From assembly GCA_046704385.1 (NCBI GenBank), contig JBJKSB010000089.1, positions 56,642 through 120,641 on the forward strand: a stretch of DNA of 64,000 nt, read 5' to 3'. The notes under the pieces were generated by a model that saw only the letters and a list, made by a program, of their open reading frames with translations, did no database searches and was not told the DNA's origin. A program made the translations under genes and the position numbers. Of the stretch, positions 52,896 through 61,952 are shown piece after piece. Origin of the DNA: GH45 sp046704385. GTDB lineage: Bacteria; Bacteroidota; Bacteroidia; Bacteroidales; SZUA-534. Numbering within the stretch: position 1 is the first letter of the stretch; every line of letters starts with the position of its first letter.

Positions 52896-54275
52896 CTATT
52901 TCTGCTTCTTAATTAATTCAACAAAATATTTATAAAATAAGGGTATGGTTTCGATACCTTTGAAAAAATTAAACAACGGAAAATTTTCATTAGGTGAATG
53001 AATGGCATCCGATTCGAGGCCAAATCCCATCAAGACAGACTTAACCCCCAAAATTCTCTCAAATTCAGAAATAATTGGTATGCTACCGCCACTGCGAACC
53101 GGAACCGGACTTTTTCCAAAAGTTTCAGTATAGGCTTTGTGGGCAGCCATATAAGCAGGGGTATCGGTTGGACAAACATAACCCTGCCCACCGTGTAGCG
53201 GTTTAACCTCAACCTGAACACTTTTAGGTGCGATACTTTCAAAATGTTTTTTAAATAAATCAGCAATTTTATGATAATCCTGATTGGGTACAAGGCGGCT
53301 TGAAATTTTAGCATGGGCTTTCGAAGGTAGTACGGTTTTAGCCCCTTCGCCGGTATAGCCACCCCAAATACCACAGACATCAAAGCTGGGACGAATGCCG
53401 GTACGTTCACTTGGAGAAAAACCTTTTTCACCAGCTAATTCCTGTACATCAATAGCTTTTTTATAGGCGGTTTCATCAAATGGCGCTTTGGCCATTTCGG
53501 CACGTTCCTCGTTGGATACTTCCAGTACATCGTCATAAAATCCGGGGATAGTAATTTTTCCATCTTCATCAATCATTTGTGTGATAAGTTTTGCCAGCAC
53601 ATTAATAGGATTGGCCACTGTACCTCCAAATAATCCTGAATGCAGATCACGATTTGGTCCGGTTACACTAACTTCCCAATATGACAAACCTCTTAACCCG
53701 GTGGTTATTGAGGGTATATTCCGGGCAATCATACCTGTATCGGAAACCAGAATAACATCCGACTTCAGCATTTCCTTATGTTCTTCACAGAATTTGGGCA
53801 AACTGATGGAGCCCACTTCTTCCTCACCTTCAATCATAAATTTTACATTACACGGATGCTGTTGGGTAGACACCAGATATTCAAAGGCTTTAATATGCAT
53901 AAACGACTGGCCTTTGTCATCGTCGGCACCACGGGCAAATATTTTCTCATCCCTGATCTCCGGTTCAAAGGGTTTCGATAGCCACAATTCAATCGGATCA
54001 ACCGGCATAACATCCATATGGCCGTAAACCATAATGGTTGGCAAATTTGGATCGATTAATTTTTCAGCAAAAACTACCGGATTGCCCTCTGTTTCATAAA
54101 TTTCAGCCTTATTGGCACCAGCATTTAGCAAGGTTTCTTTTAAATATCTTGCAGCACGGAACATGTCGGGTTTGTGTTCCTTGATAGAACTTATTGATGG
54201 AATTTTTATATACTCAAATAACTCATCTAAAAACCGCTGCTTATTCTCTTCAATATAATCTTTTAAATTCTTCAT
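52896..54275 (-). CDS. M20-family dipeptidase
   Basis: Zinc metallopeptidase hydrolysing dipeptides. Metal and catalytic residues: MVYGHMDVMPVDP, GADDDKGQ (bridging Asp), EGEEEVGS (base and ligand), VSDTGM and AIHSPNENF (final His). A lid/dimerisation domain occupies about 200-340. No signal peptide, so cytosolic. Length 459 aa is typical. Confidence 0.94.
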   Translation of the reverse strand: MKNLKDYIEENKQRFLDELFEYIKIPSISSIKEHKPDMFRAARYLKETLLNAGANKAEIYETEGNPVVFAEKLIDPNLPTIMVYGHMDVMPVDPIELWLSKPFEPEIRDEKIFARGADDDKGQSFMHIKAFEYLVSTQQHPCNVKFMIEGEEEVGSISLPKFCEEHKEMLKSDVILVSDTGMIARNIPSITTGLRGLSYWEVSVTGPNRDLHSGLFGGTVANPINVLAKLITQMIDEDGKITIPGFYDDVLEVSNEERAEMAKAPFDETAYKKAIDVQELAGEKGFSPSERTGIRPSFDVCGIWGGYTGEGAKTVLPSKAHAKISSRLVPNQDYHKIADLFKKHFESIAPKSVQVEVKPLHGGQGYVCPTDTPAYMAAHKAYTETFGKSPVPVRSGGSIPIISEFERILGVKSVLMGFGLESDAIHSPNENFPLFNFFKGIETIPLFYKYFVELIKKQK

Positions 54276-54331
54276 TATAAATAACTTTAGTATAGTAGAT
54301 TAAATAATTTTATTAAAAACTTGTTTGAAAT

Positions 54332-54946
54332 TTAGTTCAGGGTTCGTTTTAAGGCAGTTGAAAAATAAAAGTGCAGGGTTAACCCCATTACCTGGTAGCT
54401 TTTATTCAAACTCACCCATAGGGTTGTACCGATACCCAAATCATAAAAAGCCTTACGGGTAAATTGCAAACTGGCATAAATTCCGGGTTCAAAATAACCC
54501 TGATGATAATCACCGGTGCTGTCGGAATATATATAATCGAATCCCCAATGCAAACCCGGTCCGATAAAAGCTCCAAAATTATAATACAACAGTTCCTTTC
54601 GCCATCCATACATGGCATGGATGCTGTTAACCGAATTTTTAACAAAGGAATGCGGCAGGAAAATATTTTCGCCACTTTTGTCTAAAAACTGACTTCTCGA
54701 TGTTAAAAATCCTAAACCATAGTAATGCTTTTTGTTAAGTCTGAAATGTACATCGAGTAAAAAATCGGGTTCGGCTTTGTGTTCGTCAAAATTGTACCCA
54801 TATCCATAACCCACGGTCCACCATGGACTATCTGGCACATATTGCCTTCCTTCATAAATAAATTCACGGCTCAGATCAGTTTCTGTCTGACCAAACAGGG
54901 TTTTACCCAATAATAATAAACCGGAAATTACCAGGAATAATCGCAT
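54332..54946 (-). CDS. Predicted outer-membrane beta-barrel protein, unknown
   Basis: A 204-residue exported protein: signal peptide (LFLVISGLLLLGKTLFGQ), then alternating hydrophobic/polar strands rich in Tyr, Phe and Gly (GYGYGYNFDEHKAEPDFLLD, HYYGLGFLTSR, FGAFIGPGLHWGFDYIYSD). This pattern fits a small outer-membrane barrel. No family recognised. It is encoded just upstream of the M20 dipeptidase on the same strand. Confidence 0.65.
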   Translation of the reverse strand: MRLFLVISGLLLLGKTLFGQTETDLSREFIYEGRQYVPDSPWWTVGYGYGYNFDEHKAEPDFLLDVHFRLNKKHYYGLGFLTSRSQFLDKSGENIFLPHSFVKNSVNSIHAMYGWRKELLYYNFGAFIGPGLHWGFDYIYSDSTGDYHQGYFEPGIYASLQFTRKAFYDLGIGTTLWVSLNKSYQVMGLTLHFYFSTALKRTLN

Positions 54947-55042
54947 TATTCAGAAACAACAAAAACATTTCTACAAATAACACAATTTAACTTGAAAATT
55001 AAAATGATAGGGGTTATTATACAGCATTATGTCAGCATGATA

Positions 55043-55615
55043 TTAATCAGGATAAAGTTCTTTGACAGCTATTTCGAGTTGACGATACCACTCCTCACCA
55101 TACTTACGGATTAATGGCGTTTTTACAAACCTGTAAATCTCAATACCCAGTTTTTCGCCGTTTATCCTAGCGGGGATGCACAGGTGGTTGGTTTCATAAT
55201 TAACAGCCTCAAAATCTTTATATTTGGTGATACGAATCGGGTATAAATGGCACGACAAAGGTTTCTGAAAATCTAATTCCTTGTTTAAAAAAGCCTTTTC
55301 AATAGCACAAAAAATAATGCCGTCTTTGTTCTTATAGGTATAAGCACATTCGCGGTTATTTACCAGGGGTGTCACCTTATCACCATCGGAATCAATCACC
55401 CACTTCCCGAATTTTTTCACTGCTTTTTTACCTTCGGTAGTCATATGCTTCTTTACGATGGGATATATCTCTTCGAGAATTTTTGTTTCGCCCTCCTCCA
55501 ATGGAGCTCCCGCATCACCTTCCACACAACATTCGCCTTTGCAGGCACCCAACTCACACACAAACTTTTTCTCAAGAATATTGAGACTAATTAAAGCGTT
55601 ATCTATCTGCAGCAT
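55043..55615 (-). CDS. DUF3109 family cysteine-rich protein
   Basis: Conserved Bacteroidota protein with a metal-binding cysteine pattern: CELGACKGECCVEGDAGAP (residues 20-38), later NNRECAYTY, IFCAIEKAF, LSCHLYPIRI and HLCIPAR. The layout is like the YkgJ zinc/iron cluster proteins and matches DUF3109. Function unknown; length 190 aa normal. Confidence 0.9.
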   Translation of the reverse strand: MLQIDNALISLNILEKKFVCELGACKGECCVEGDAGAPLEEGETKILEEIYPIVKKHMTTEGKKAVKKFGKWVIDSDGDKVTPLVNNRECAYTYKNKDGIIFCAIEKAFLNKELDFQKPLSCHLYPIRITKYKDFEAVNYETNHLCIPARINGEKLGIEIYRFVKTPLIRKYGEEWYRQLEIAVKELYPD

Positions 55616-55710
55616 AAATTTATTTTATAAGTCTGCGAAATTAGCAGAAAGCAAACAATTCAGCAATATATATTTAATATGCAGACTAAATAACTTAAAA
55701 TTCATTTTGT

Positions 55711-55718
55711 TACTTTTG
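55711..55718 (+). promoter_or_regulatory. Putative -7 element, near-leaderless, for the FemAB-like gene
   Basis: TACTTTTG ends four bases before the ATG at 55723, the same arrangement as rnhA. No matching -33 TTTG was found. Confidence 0.5.
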
Positions 55719-55722
55719 CCTT

Positions 55723-56607
55723 ATGATAATTAGGTATATAAAGCATAACCAGATTGATAAAAACAAGTGGGACAGCTGTATAGAGAATTCCGTAAACGGA
55801 ATGATCTACGGTATGAGCTGGTACCTTGACACCATTTGTGAAAACTGGGATGCCCTTGTTTCAGACGATTACGAAGCCATAATGCCCCTGCCCTGGAAAA
55901 GCAAATTTGGAATTAAATATATTTATCATCCGTTTTTTGCCCAGCAACTTGGTTTATTTTACATGAAAGATGCCGATGACCAGGTTTTTGAATTCCTGGA
56001 ACAAATTCCTCCGGCATTTATAAAATACGAAACTTCTATAAATTATTTGAACGAAGTTAAGCAGGGGTCGCTAAATATCAGAACCAATCATGTGCTTGAT
56101 TTAAACAAGGATTACAATCAATTATACCACAATTTTTCGGAAAACACCCGGCGAAATATTAAAAAAGCGGCAAAGGCTGAAATTAAGGTAACCACAGAAG
56201 TGTCTATTGATGAATTTCTTACCTTAAAACAATTAAATAATATAAACGACTTAACCGACAACCATTTTTCAATTCTTAAAAAGCTTTTTGGATTATTGAT
56301 TGAAAAAGAACATGCACAAATTTTAGGGGTGAAAAATCCTGATGGGGTTTTAACCGGGGCTGCCATTTTTGTAAACTTCAGGCATCGTGTTATATACCTT
56401 TTTTCGGCATCGTCAGAAGTCGGGAAAGAGAATTCAGCCATGTTTGCTATTGTAAACCACAAAATACAGGAACTGGCCGGCCAAAATAAAATCCTCGATT
56501 TTGAAGGTTCCATGATTGAAGGTGTCGCCCGTTTTTTCAAAGGATTTGGAGCTGTTACAGAAACTTATTACCGGGCTACAAAAAGCAGGATTCCCTTTAT
56601 TAAATAA
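55723..56607 (+). CDS. FemAB/GNAT-like acyltransferase-fold protein
   Basis: 294-residue protein with the two-lobed GNAT layout of FemAB-type transferases: WDSCIENSVNGMIYGMSWYL at the start, HNFSENTRRNIKKAAKAEIK in the middle, and LFSASSEVGKENSAMFAIVN with DFEGSMIEGVARFFKGFGAV near the end. Such proteins often transfer aminoacyl or acyl groups, sometimes in cell envelope work; the substrate here is not known. It precedes the NPP gene by 11 bases and is likely co-transcribed with it. Confidence 0.75.
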   Translation: MIIRYIKHNQIDKNKWDSCIENSVNGMIYGMSWYLDTICENWDALVSDDYEAIMPLPWKSKFGIKYIYHPFFAQQLGLFYMKDADDQVFEFLEQIPPAFIKYETSINYLNEVKQGSLNIRTNHVLDLNKDYNQLYHNFSENTRRNIKKAAKAEIKVTTEVSIDEFLTLKQLNNINDLTDNHFSILKKLFGLLIEKEHAQILGVKNPDGVLTGAAIFVNFRHRVIYLFSASSEVGKENSAMFAIVNHKIQELAGQNKILDFEGSMIEGVARFFKGFGAVTETYYRATKSRIPFIK

Positions 56608-56618
56608 CTTATAAACAG

Positions 56619-57851
56619 ATGAAAAAAACTATCATTACTATCCTTGTATCATTTGCATTGATAGTGCTTTTACAAGATATTATCCAGCATAAAAAAAGAT
56701 CAAAGCCGGTTGCCGCCCGTCCTTACGTGGTAATGCTTTCGATGGATGGTTTCCGTTGGGATTACCAGGATAAAGCCCCAACTCCAACACTTGATTCTAT
56801 CACAAAATATGGGGTAAAGGCCACCGGGCTGCAACCCTCGTTTCCTTCAAAGACTTTTCCGAACCATTACACCATTGCCACTGGTTTATACCCGGGAAAT
56901 CACGGGCTAATTTCGAATAGTTTTTATGCCCCCGATTTAAAAAAGTATTACTCTATTGGTGACCGCAGTAAAGTTGAAAACGGAGATTTTTATGGCGGAG
57001 AACCCATTTGGGTTACAGCTGAATCACAACGCTTAAAAACCGGTTCGTATTTTTGGGTGGGATCCGAAGCTCCGATAAAAGGTTATCAACCCACCTACTG
57101 GAAAAAATATGAACATACTTTTCCTTATTATCAGCGTGTAGATTCCATTATAAGCTGGCTAAGCAAGCCTTATAACGAACGGCCAAAACTGGTTACCTGG
57201 TACCTCGACGAAACCGATGGAACCGGACATAAATTTGGCCCCGACAGCCCGGAAATTGTACAAAGCGTTGCCCACCTCGACAATGTGATCGCCTATTTTT
57301 TTAACAAGGTTAAAACTCTTGAGATAAAAGATTCGTTAAATTTTATTGTAGTGTCCGACCATGGTATGCAAGCCATTGATACCAACGATGTTGTTTACCT
57401 TGATCAGTATATTAAACCTCAATGGTTAGACACTTTGCTGGGTTCGAATCCCTTTTTATTATTGTATCCAAAAAAGCATTATGCGGATTCCATTGTAAAA
57501 AATCTTAGTCAGGTTCAAGGAATTCATGCCTGGGCCAAAAAGGATATCCCGGAACGTTTTCACCTGAAACAAAGCATCAGAATTCCCGAAGTAATCGTGG
57601 TAGCTGATAGTTCATGGGGTGTTTATTTACATAAACACAATAAAGTTCCTTCCGGAGGTACTCATGGATTTGATAATACCATCAGCGACATGAACGGAAT
57701 TTTTTATGCCATTGGGCCCAACTTTAAACAGGGATTTAATGCCGGTCAGCTTTACAATACCGACATTTACAATTTAATAGCCCACATTCTTAAATTAAAG
57801 CCTGCACCGAATGATGGAAAGCCTGAGCGGATTTTTAAGGTGCTTAGGTAG
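56619..57851 (+). CDS. Nucleotide pyrophosphatase/phosphodiesterase (NPP family)
   Basis: Exported or membrane-anchored metallo-phosphodiesterase of the alkaline phosphatase superfamily. An N-terminal hydrophobic helix (ITILVSFALIVLLQDII) anchors it. Active-site residues: Asp43 in LSMDGFRWDY, nucleophile Thr79 in FPSKTFPNHYT, DETDGTGHKFGPDS, VSDHGMQ and GTHGFDN supply the zinc ligands. Length 410 aa matches bacterial NPPs. It cleaves phosphodiester or pyrophosphate bonds; exact substrate unclear. Confidence 0.92.
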   Translation: MKKTIITILVSFALIVLLQDIIQHKKRSKPVAARPYVVMLSMDGFRWDYQDKAPTPTLDSITKYGVKATGLQPSFPSKTFPNHYTIATGLYPGNHGLISNSFYAPDLKKYYSIGDRSKVENGDFYGGEPIWVTAESQRLKTGSYFWVGSEAPIKGYQPTYWKKYEHTFPYYQRVDSIISWLSKPYNERPKLVTWYLDETDGTGHKFGPDSPEIVQSVAHLDNVIAYFFNKVKTLEIKDSLNFIVVSDHGMQAIDTNDVVYLDQYIKPQWLDTLLGSNPFLLLYPKKHYADSIVKNLSQVQGIHAWAKKDIPERFHLKQSIRIPEVIVVADSSWGVYLHKHNKVPSGGTHGFDNTISDMNGIFYAIGPNFKQGFNAGQLYNTDIYNLIAHILKLKPAPNDGKPERIFKVLR

Positions 57852-57869
57852 GTGGTAAAAACAAAAGTC

Positions 57870-57909
57870 ACAGATTCACAGATTTTTATTGTATGATCTG
57901 TGAATCTGT
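57870..57909. repeat. Perfect 14-bp inverted repeat at convergent gene ends
   Basis: ACAGATTCACAGAT (57870-57883) and ATCTGTGAATCTGT (57896-57909), 12-base loop. It lies between the convergent NPP and aminotransferase genes and could act as a bidirectional terminator, though it lacks a long T run. A looser relative (TTCTGTGAAAATCTGTAG) occurs near 13160, also between convergent genes. Confidence 0.7.
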
Positions 57910-57960
57910 AGCTTGATATATTTTACCGACAATTTTACAAGGCATGTCGGTTTTCCAATC

Positions 57961-59160
57961 TTACAGCGTTCTTCCGGGGTAAGCCAACAATGCTTTTTCA
58001 AGCACTACCATGGCTTTTTTCAGGTCCTCAATTTTGAGAACATAGGCAATACGCACCTCGTTTTGACCCAAGCCGGGAGTAGCATAAAAACCGCTGGCAG
58101 GAGCCATCATTATGGTTTGGTTTTCGTATTCGAATTCACTTAATATCCACTCACAGAATCTCTCTCCACTATCCACCGGTAGTTTAACAATGGTATAAAA
58201 AGCTCCGTTTGGCATGGGGCAAACCACTCCTTCCATCTTCTGCAAGGCTGCCACCATAAAATTCCGGCGTTCGATGTATTCGTTATAAACTTCAGTAAAA
58301 TATTCTTTTGGAGTATCAAGCGAAGCCTCACCTGCAATTTGTCCCAATCCCGGAGGACTTAAGCGTGCCTGCCCAAATTTTAAAGCGGTAGCTATTACTT
58401 CCTTATTTTTTGATACCAAAGCCCCTATGCGGGTACCGCATGAACTATAGCGCTTTGAAACCGAATCGATTAAAATCACATTTTGCTCCATGCCTTTCAG
58501 GTTCATGGCCGAATGATGAGCATTATCACCATAACAAAATTCCCGGTAAACCTCGTCAGAATAAATATATAAGTCGTGGTTGCGAGCTAAATCAGCCAGA
58601 TGGTTCAATTCATCCTCACTGTAAAGATAACCTGTAGGATTATTCGGATTACAAACAATAATTCCTTTCGTTTTATCAGTAATTAATTCTTCAAATTTCG
58701 AAATAGGAGGCAAGGCAAATCCATTTTCGATGCTGGCTGTCACAGCAACCAGTTTTATACCCGCCATAAGGGCAAACGAATTGTAATTGGTATAAAAAGG
58801 TTCCGAAATAATTACTTCATCACCGGAATCCAGCGTGCTTTGAAAAGCGAACAACAAGGCTTCCGAGCCACCGGTAGTGATCAGGATATCGGAATAATCG
58901 ACATCAATGCCAATATTTTGATAATACCCGGCCAGCTTCCTGCGATACGATTCATTACCTGCCGAATGGCTGTACTCAATAACCTTTTCATCAAGGTGGC
59001 GAATGGCATCCAGGGCAACTTCAGGGGTTTTTATATCGGGCTGACCAATATTTAAATGATATACTTTTCGGCCTTTGCTTTTAGCAGCCTCAGCAAATGG
59101 AACCAGTTTGCGGATAGGCGAAGCCGGCATTTGACTCCCTTTTTTCGAAATTTTTGGCAT
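57961..59160 (-). CDS. PLP-dependent class I/II aminotransferase
   Basis: Cytosolic aminotransferase of fold type I. Landmarks: HLNIGQPDIKTPEVAL, TTGGSEALLFAFQ, CNPNNPTGYLYS, the YSDEVYREF aspartate for the PLP nitrogen, and the Schiff-base lysine in DSVSKRYSSCGTRIGAL. Length 399 aa is typical. Amino acid specificity (aspartate or aromatic) cannot be read. It lies just downstream of the DUF1573 gene on the same strand. Confidence 0.93.
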   Translation of the reverse strand: MPKISKKGSQMPASPIRKLVPFAEAAKSKGRKVYHLNIGQPDIKTPEVALDAIRHLDEKVIEYSHSAGNESYRRKLAGYYQNIGIDVDYSDILITTGGSEALLFAFQSTLDSGDEVIISEPFYTNYNSFALMAGIKLVAVTASIENGFALPPISKFEELITDKTKGIIVCNPNNPTGYLYSEDELNHLADLARNHDLYIYSDEVYREFCYGDNAHHSAMNLKGMEQNVILIDSVSKRYSSCGTRIGALVSKNKEVIATALKFGQARLSPPGLGQIAGEASLDTPKEYFTEVYNEYIERRNFMVAALQKMEGVVCPMPNGAFYTIVKLPVDSGERFCEWILSEFEYENQTIMMAPASGFYATPGLGQNEVRIAYVLKIEDLKKAMVVLEKALLAYPGRTL

Positions 59161-59171
59161 AATAAGAATAT

Positions 59172-59636
59172 TTATTGATTTTGAGGCAAGGAACCATTAA
59201 ATGCTGGTTTACGTGTTGAAACATCTGCATGTGATTTAGGGTTCACTACCGTTCCTTTTATAGTTAGCTTGATGGGTTTATCGTCGAAATTCGAGTAAAC
59301 AAAAACCGATTTGGTAAACACTCCAATTTCAGCCGCATCATATTTTACCTTAACAACAGCCTCTTCCTCGTGCTTTACTGGCTTTTTTGTCCAGGAAGGT
59401 ACGGTACAACCGCACGAACTTGACACGTGCCAAACTAATAATGGCTTTTCATCAAGATTTTTCAAAACAAATTTAAAAGTCGTCTTATCACCTTGATTGA
59501 TAAGGCCTAAATCCTTATTAATAGTATTCACAGACAGTTTTTGGTTGTTATTTGAAACCCAAATGGTATCAAGTTCCTGTCCAAAAGTGGATAAGGTCAG
59601 TAATAAAAGCAATATGGCAAGGTTATAAAACTTCAT
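59172..59636 (-). CDS. DUF1573 (ASH/HYDIN-like) exported protein
   Basis: Signal peptide (LAILLLLLTLSTFGQ) and one DUF1573 domain: DLGLINQGDKTTFKFVLKN, then SSCGCTVPSWTKKPV and FVYSNFDDKPIKLTIKGTV, the pattern of this immunoglobulin-like family. Start at 59636 (MKFYNLAIL) is preferred over 59666. A -7 element (TATTTTTG on the minus strand) is at 59656-59663, about 20 bases upstream. Periplasmic or surface; function unknown. Confidence 0.88.
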   Translation of the reverse strand: MKFYNLAILLLLLTLSTFGQELDTIWVSNNNQKLSVNTINKDLGLINQGDKTTFKFVLKNLDEKPLLVWHVSSSCGCTVPSWTKKPVKHEEEAVVKVKYDAAEIGVFTKSVFVYSNFDDKPIKLTIKGTVVNPKSHADVSTRKPAFNGSLPQNQ

Positions 59637-59754
59637 TGTCAGCTGTTTTGAGAGGCAAAAATACAATTAATAGGATAAACATAAATTTGAAACCATCTAT
59701 TGTTTAACATGATTTGCCCTGTCATTTCACAAAAATTTTGGCATTATCTTAATT

Positions 59755-59780
59755 AAAAAACGCCCTTATAAAACGGGCGA
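59755..59780 (-). terminator. Intrinsic terminator after purE
   Basis: On the minus strand CGCCC/GGGCG stem followed by TTTTTT. Confidence 0.8.
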
Positions 59781-59793
59781 TTTAATTAAAGCC

Positions 59794-60300
59794 CTAATTC
59801 GTTTTATAATCGTATTTTATTTCCTGTAAGTCGAGGTTGGCCTTTACAATTTTTTGCTTTAAGCTTTCTTTGTACTCAAGGGTTGCTTTGAAAATTTCCC
59901 CGTCGGCAATACCCAACATTTGCGCAGCAAGAATTCCTGCATTTTGAGCCGCATTTATACCCACCGTAGCTACTGGTATTCCCGGGGGCATTTGAACAAT
60001 TGATAATACAGCATCTAAACCTTCGAGCGCTGCATTAATCGGCACTCCAATAACAGGTATGGGAGTCATGGAAGCAATAACGCCAGGCAGGTGAGCTGCC
60101 ATTCCGGCACCCGCAATTACCACCTTTATTCCTCTCTCAGCTGCACCTTTAGCAAAAATCTCAACTTCTTCAGGTGTTCGGTGTGCCGATAGCGCATTCA
60201 TCTCAAAGGGTATCCTTAAATCGTTAAGTATTTTTGCAGCTTTCTCCATTACAGGTAAATCGGAAGTGCTACCCATAATTATGCTTACTTTTGGTTCCAT
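59794..60300 (-). CDS. purE: N5-carboxyaminoimidazole ribonucleotide mutase
   Basis: Purine step converting N5-CAIR to CAIR. Motifs: IIMGSTSDLPVMEKA, ALSAHRTPEEVEIFAKG, GAGMAAHLPGVIASMT, PVIGVPINAALEGLD and MPPGIPVATVGINAAQNAG. Length 168 aa corresponds to class I PurE. purK is not next to it. It diverges from hpt across a 372-base gap. Confidence 0.96.
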   Translation of the reverse strand: MEPKVSIIMGSTSDLPVMEKAAKILNDLRIPFEMNALSAHRTPEEVEIFAKGAAERGIKVVIAGAGMAAHLPGVIASMTPIPVIGVPINAALEGLDAVLSIVQMPPGIPVATVGINAAQNAGILAAQMLGIADGEIFKATLEYKESLKQKIVKANLDLQEIKYDYKTN

Positions 60301-60572
60301 TTATTTACTTTTTATAATTATTGTGATGTGTTTTGTTAAAAATATGTATTTTCGCGGCGAAATAATTTAATGTTTGTTAACAAAATGTCAGATGTGCTTA
60401 CAGGTTGCCTAGTGCTATCATTACAATACCCCCGCAAATTATTAAATAACAATGGATTAAACAAAAAGGTTTGACCAATCATATGTTATAAAAATGCAAT
60501 ATACTGTACAACATTTTTGATAATCAAAACATTAAGAATAGTACATTTACAACCAAAAAAAGATGAAACGAA

Positions 60573-60648
60573 GCATAACTAAATAATTATTAAGATACAC
60601 ACAGTAATGATTATTTCGTTATGCATAGTTCTCTAGCCTAAGGCTAGA
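60573..60648. promoter_or_regulatory. Inverted repeats upstream of hpt
   Basis: A 20-base inverted repeat: GCATAACTAAATAATTATTA (60573-60592) and its near complement TAATGATTATTTCGTTATGC (60605-60624), 18 of 20 positions pair, loop 12 bases. A second odd palindrome CTAGCCTAAGGCTAG follows (about 60633-60647), 25 bases before the hpt ATG. They may be operators or an mRNA hairpin. The rest of the 60301-60672 gap shows no ORF. Confidence 0.5.
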
Positions 60649-60672
60649 ACAATTAAAATAAATTATAAACGG

Positions 60673-61209
60673 ATGAAAGAAGTTCAGGTACTCGACAAAA
60701 AATTCAGAGTTTCAATTCCCGAAGAGAAAATTCAGCAATCGATTAAAGAAATGGCCCAAAAAATGAATAGTGATTTTGCGGGTAAAGATGTTATTTTTCT
60801 TGGCATCCTGAATGGGTGTTTTATGTTTGCCGGCGATTTGTTTAAAAGCATCGATTTGCCATGTCAGATTACATTCCTAAAGCTGGCATCATACCAAGGT
60901 ACCTCATCATCGGGAAATGTAAAACGACTGATAGGAATTAACGAGGATATTGAGGGAAAAACAGTAGTAATACTTGAAGATATTATTGACACAGGCAATA
61001 CTCTTGACAGCATTATTAAACAATTAAAGGGTTACGAACCCGGCGAAATAAAAGTAGCTACTTTATTATATAAGCCTGATGCTTACAAAAAAGACATTCC
61101 TATTGATTATGTGGGAATTGAAATACCCAATGCTTTTATACTTGGGTATGGTCTTGACTATGATGGCTTTGGAAGGAATTTAAGCGATATATACACCATT
61201 ATTGAATAA
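60673..61209 (+). CDS. hpt: Hypoxanthine phosphoribosyltransferase
   Basis: Purine salvage enzyme joining hypoxanthine (or guanine) to PRPP. The PRPP loop VVILEDIIDTGNTLDSII is clear, with FLGILNGCFMFAGDLF (N-terminal) and LYKPDAYKKDIPIDYVGIEI (hood region). Length 178 aa is standard. adk follows after 9 bases, an order seen in other Bacteroidota as I recall. Confidence 0.96.
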   Translation: MKEVQVLDKKFRVSIPEEKIQQSIKEMAQKMNSDFAGKDVIFLGILNGCFMFAGDLFKSIDLPCQITFLKLASYQGTSSSGNVKRLIGINEDIEGKTVVILEDIIDTGNTLDSIIKQLKGYEPGEIKVATLLYKPDAYKKDIPIDYVGIEIPNAFILGYGLDYDGFGRNLSDIYTIIE

Positions 61210-61218
61210 TTACTGACT

Positions 61219-61800
61219 ATGTTTAATGTTATTATTTTTGGCCCTCCCGGATCGGGAAAAGGAACCCAATCGGAAAGAATAATTGAAAAATATACGTTAA
61301 AACATCTCTCAACGGGAGAATTACTTAGGGTTGAAAAAAATTCCGGATCGGCTTTAGGAAACCAGGTTGCCTCCATGATTGATCACGGAGAACTGGTGCC
61401 CGACGAACTGGTACAAAAAATGGTTGAAGCCACAGTAGTGAAAGGCAAAGACAGTAGCGGATTTATTTTTGACGGCTTCCCACGCACAACCAACCAGGCA
61501 AAATGGCTCGAAGACATATTGCATGGTATTGGGTCAGACACCCATGTGCTGCTGAGCCTGGAGGTTGATGAAGAAGAATTGATAAACCGTCTTACCTTAA
61601 GGGGAATTGCCGCCGGACGTAACGATGATAAAAGCCGCGCCGTGGTTGAAAACCGGTTAGCTGTTTATCAAAACCAAACGATGCCTGTAATTGAATTCTA
61701 TAAAAAGTTGGGAAAATACCACCGAATTGACGGAATGGGCTCGCTCGATGAAGTTTTCGGGAGAATTTGTGAGGTAATTGATGAGAAAAGTCTTCAGTAG
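61219..61800 (+). CDS. adk: Adenylate kinase
   Basis: Interconverts AMP and ATP with ADP. P-loop GPPGSGKGTQSERI, LKHLSTGELLR for AMP binding, FDGFPRTTNQAKWLED and RLTLRGIAAGRNDDKS for the LID base. The LID is short and lacks zinc cysteines. Length 193 aa fits the short form. Co-transcribed with hpt. Confidence 0.96.
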   Translation: MFNVIIFGPPGSGKGTQSERIIEKYTLKHLSTGELLRVEKNSGSALGNQVASMIDHGELVPDELVQKMVEATVVKGKDSSGFIFDGFPRTTNQAKWLEDILHGIGSDTHVLLSLEVDEEELINRLTLRGIAAGRNDDKSRAVVENRLAVYQNQTMPVIEFYKKLGKYHRIDGMGSLDEVFGRICEVIDEKSLQ

Positions 61801-61830
61801 GCAGCTCACAGTCTTCAGAAGGTAAAAAAC

Positions 61831-61885
61831 AGCGGGGAAAATTAAAAATTAATGTATCCTCTCCCCGCTCTCCTTGAAAGGAGAG
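61831..61885. repeat. Overlapping palindromes after adk
   Basis: AGCGGGGA (61831-61838) pairs with TCCCCGCT (61862-61869), and CTCTCCTT/AAGGAGAG (61868-61885) forms a tight hairpin. Both lie between convergent adk and pdxT; the second recalls the CTCCCTTGAGGGAG core of the repeat at 16100-16211. Confidence 0.55.
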
Positions 61886-61952
61886 AGCCAGACACTGCAA
61901 AATATAAGGTTGCAAATAATAACTTTATGGTTCTTAGCAAAAAACAACTGTT

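Noticed and set aside
56118..56540. A 140-aa minus-strand open frame in the FemAB-like gene
   Set aside because: Shadow of the coding strand; the plus-strand protein has a coherent fold and the minus-strand frame does not.
57441..57452. GGTTCGAATCCC, which looks like a tRNA T-arm
   Set aside because: It lies inside the NPP coding sequence (codes for GSNP) and no acceptor stem, D-arm or anticodon arm pairs around it.
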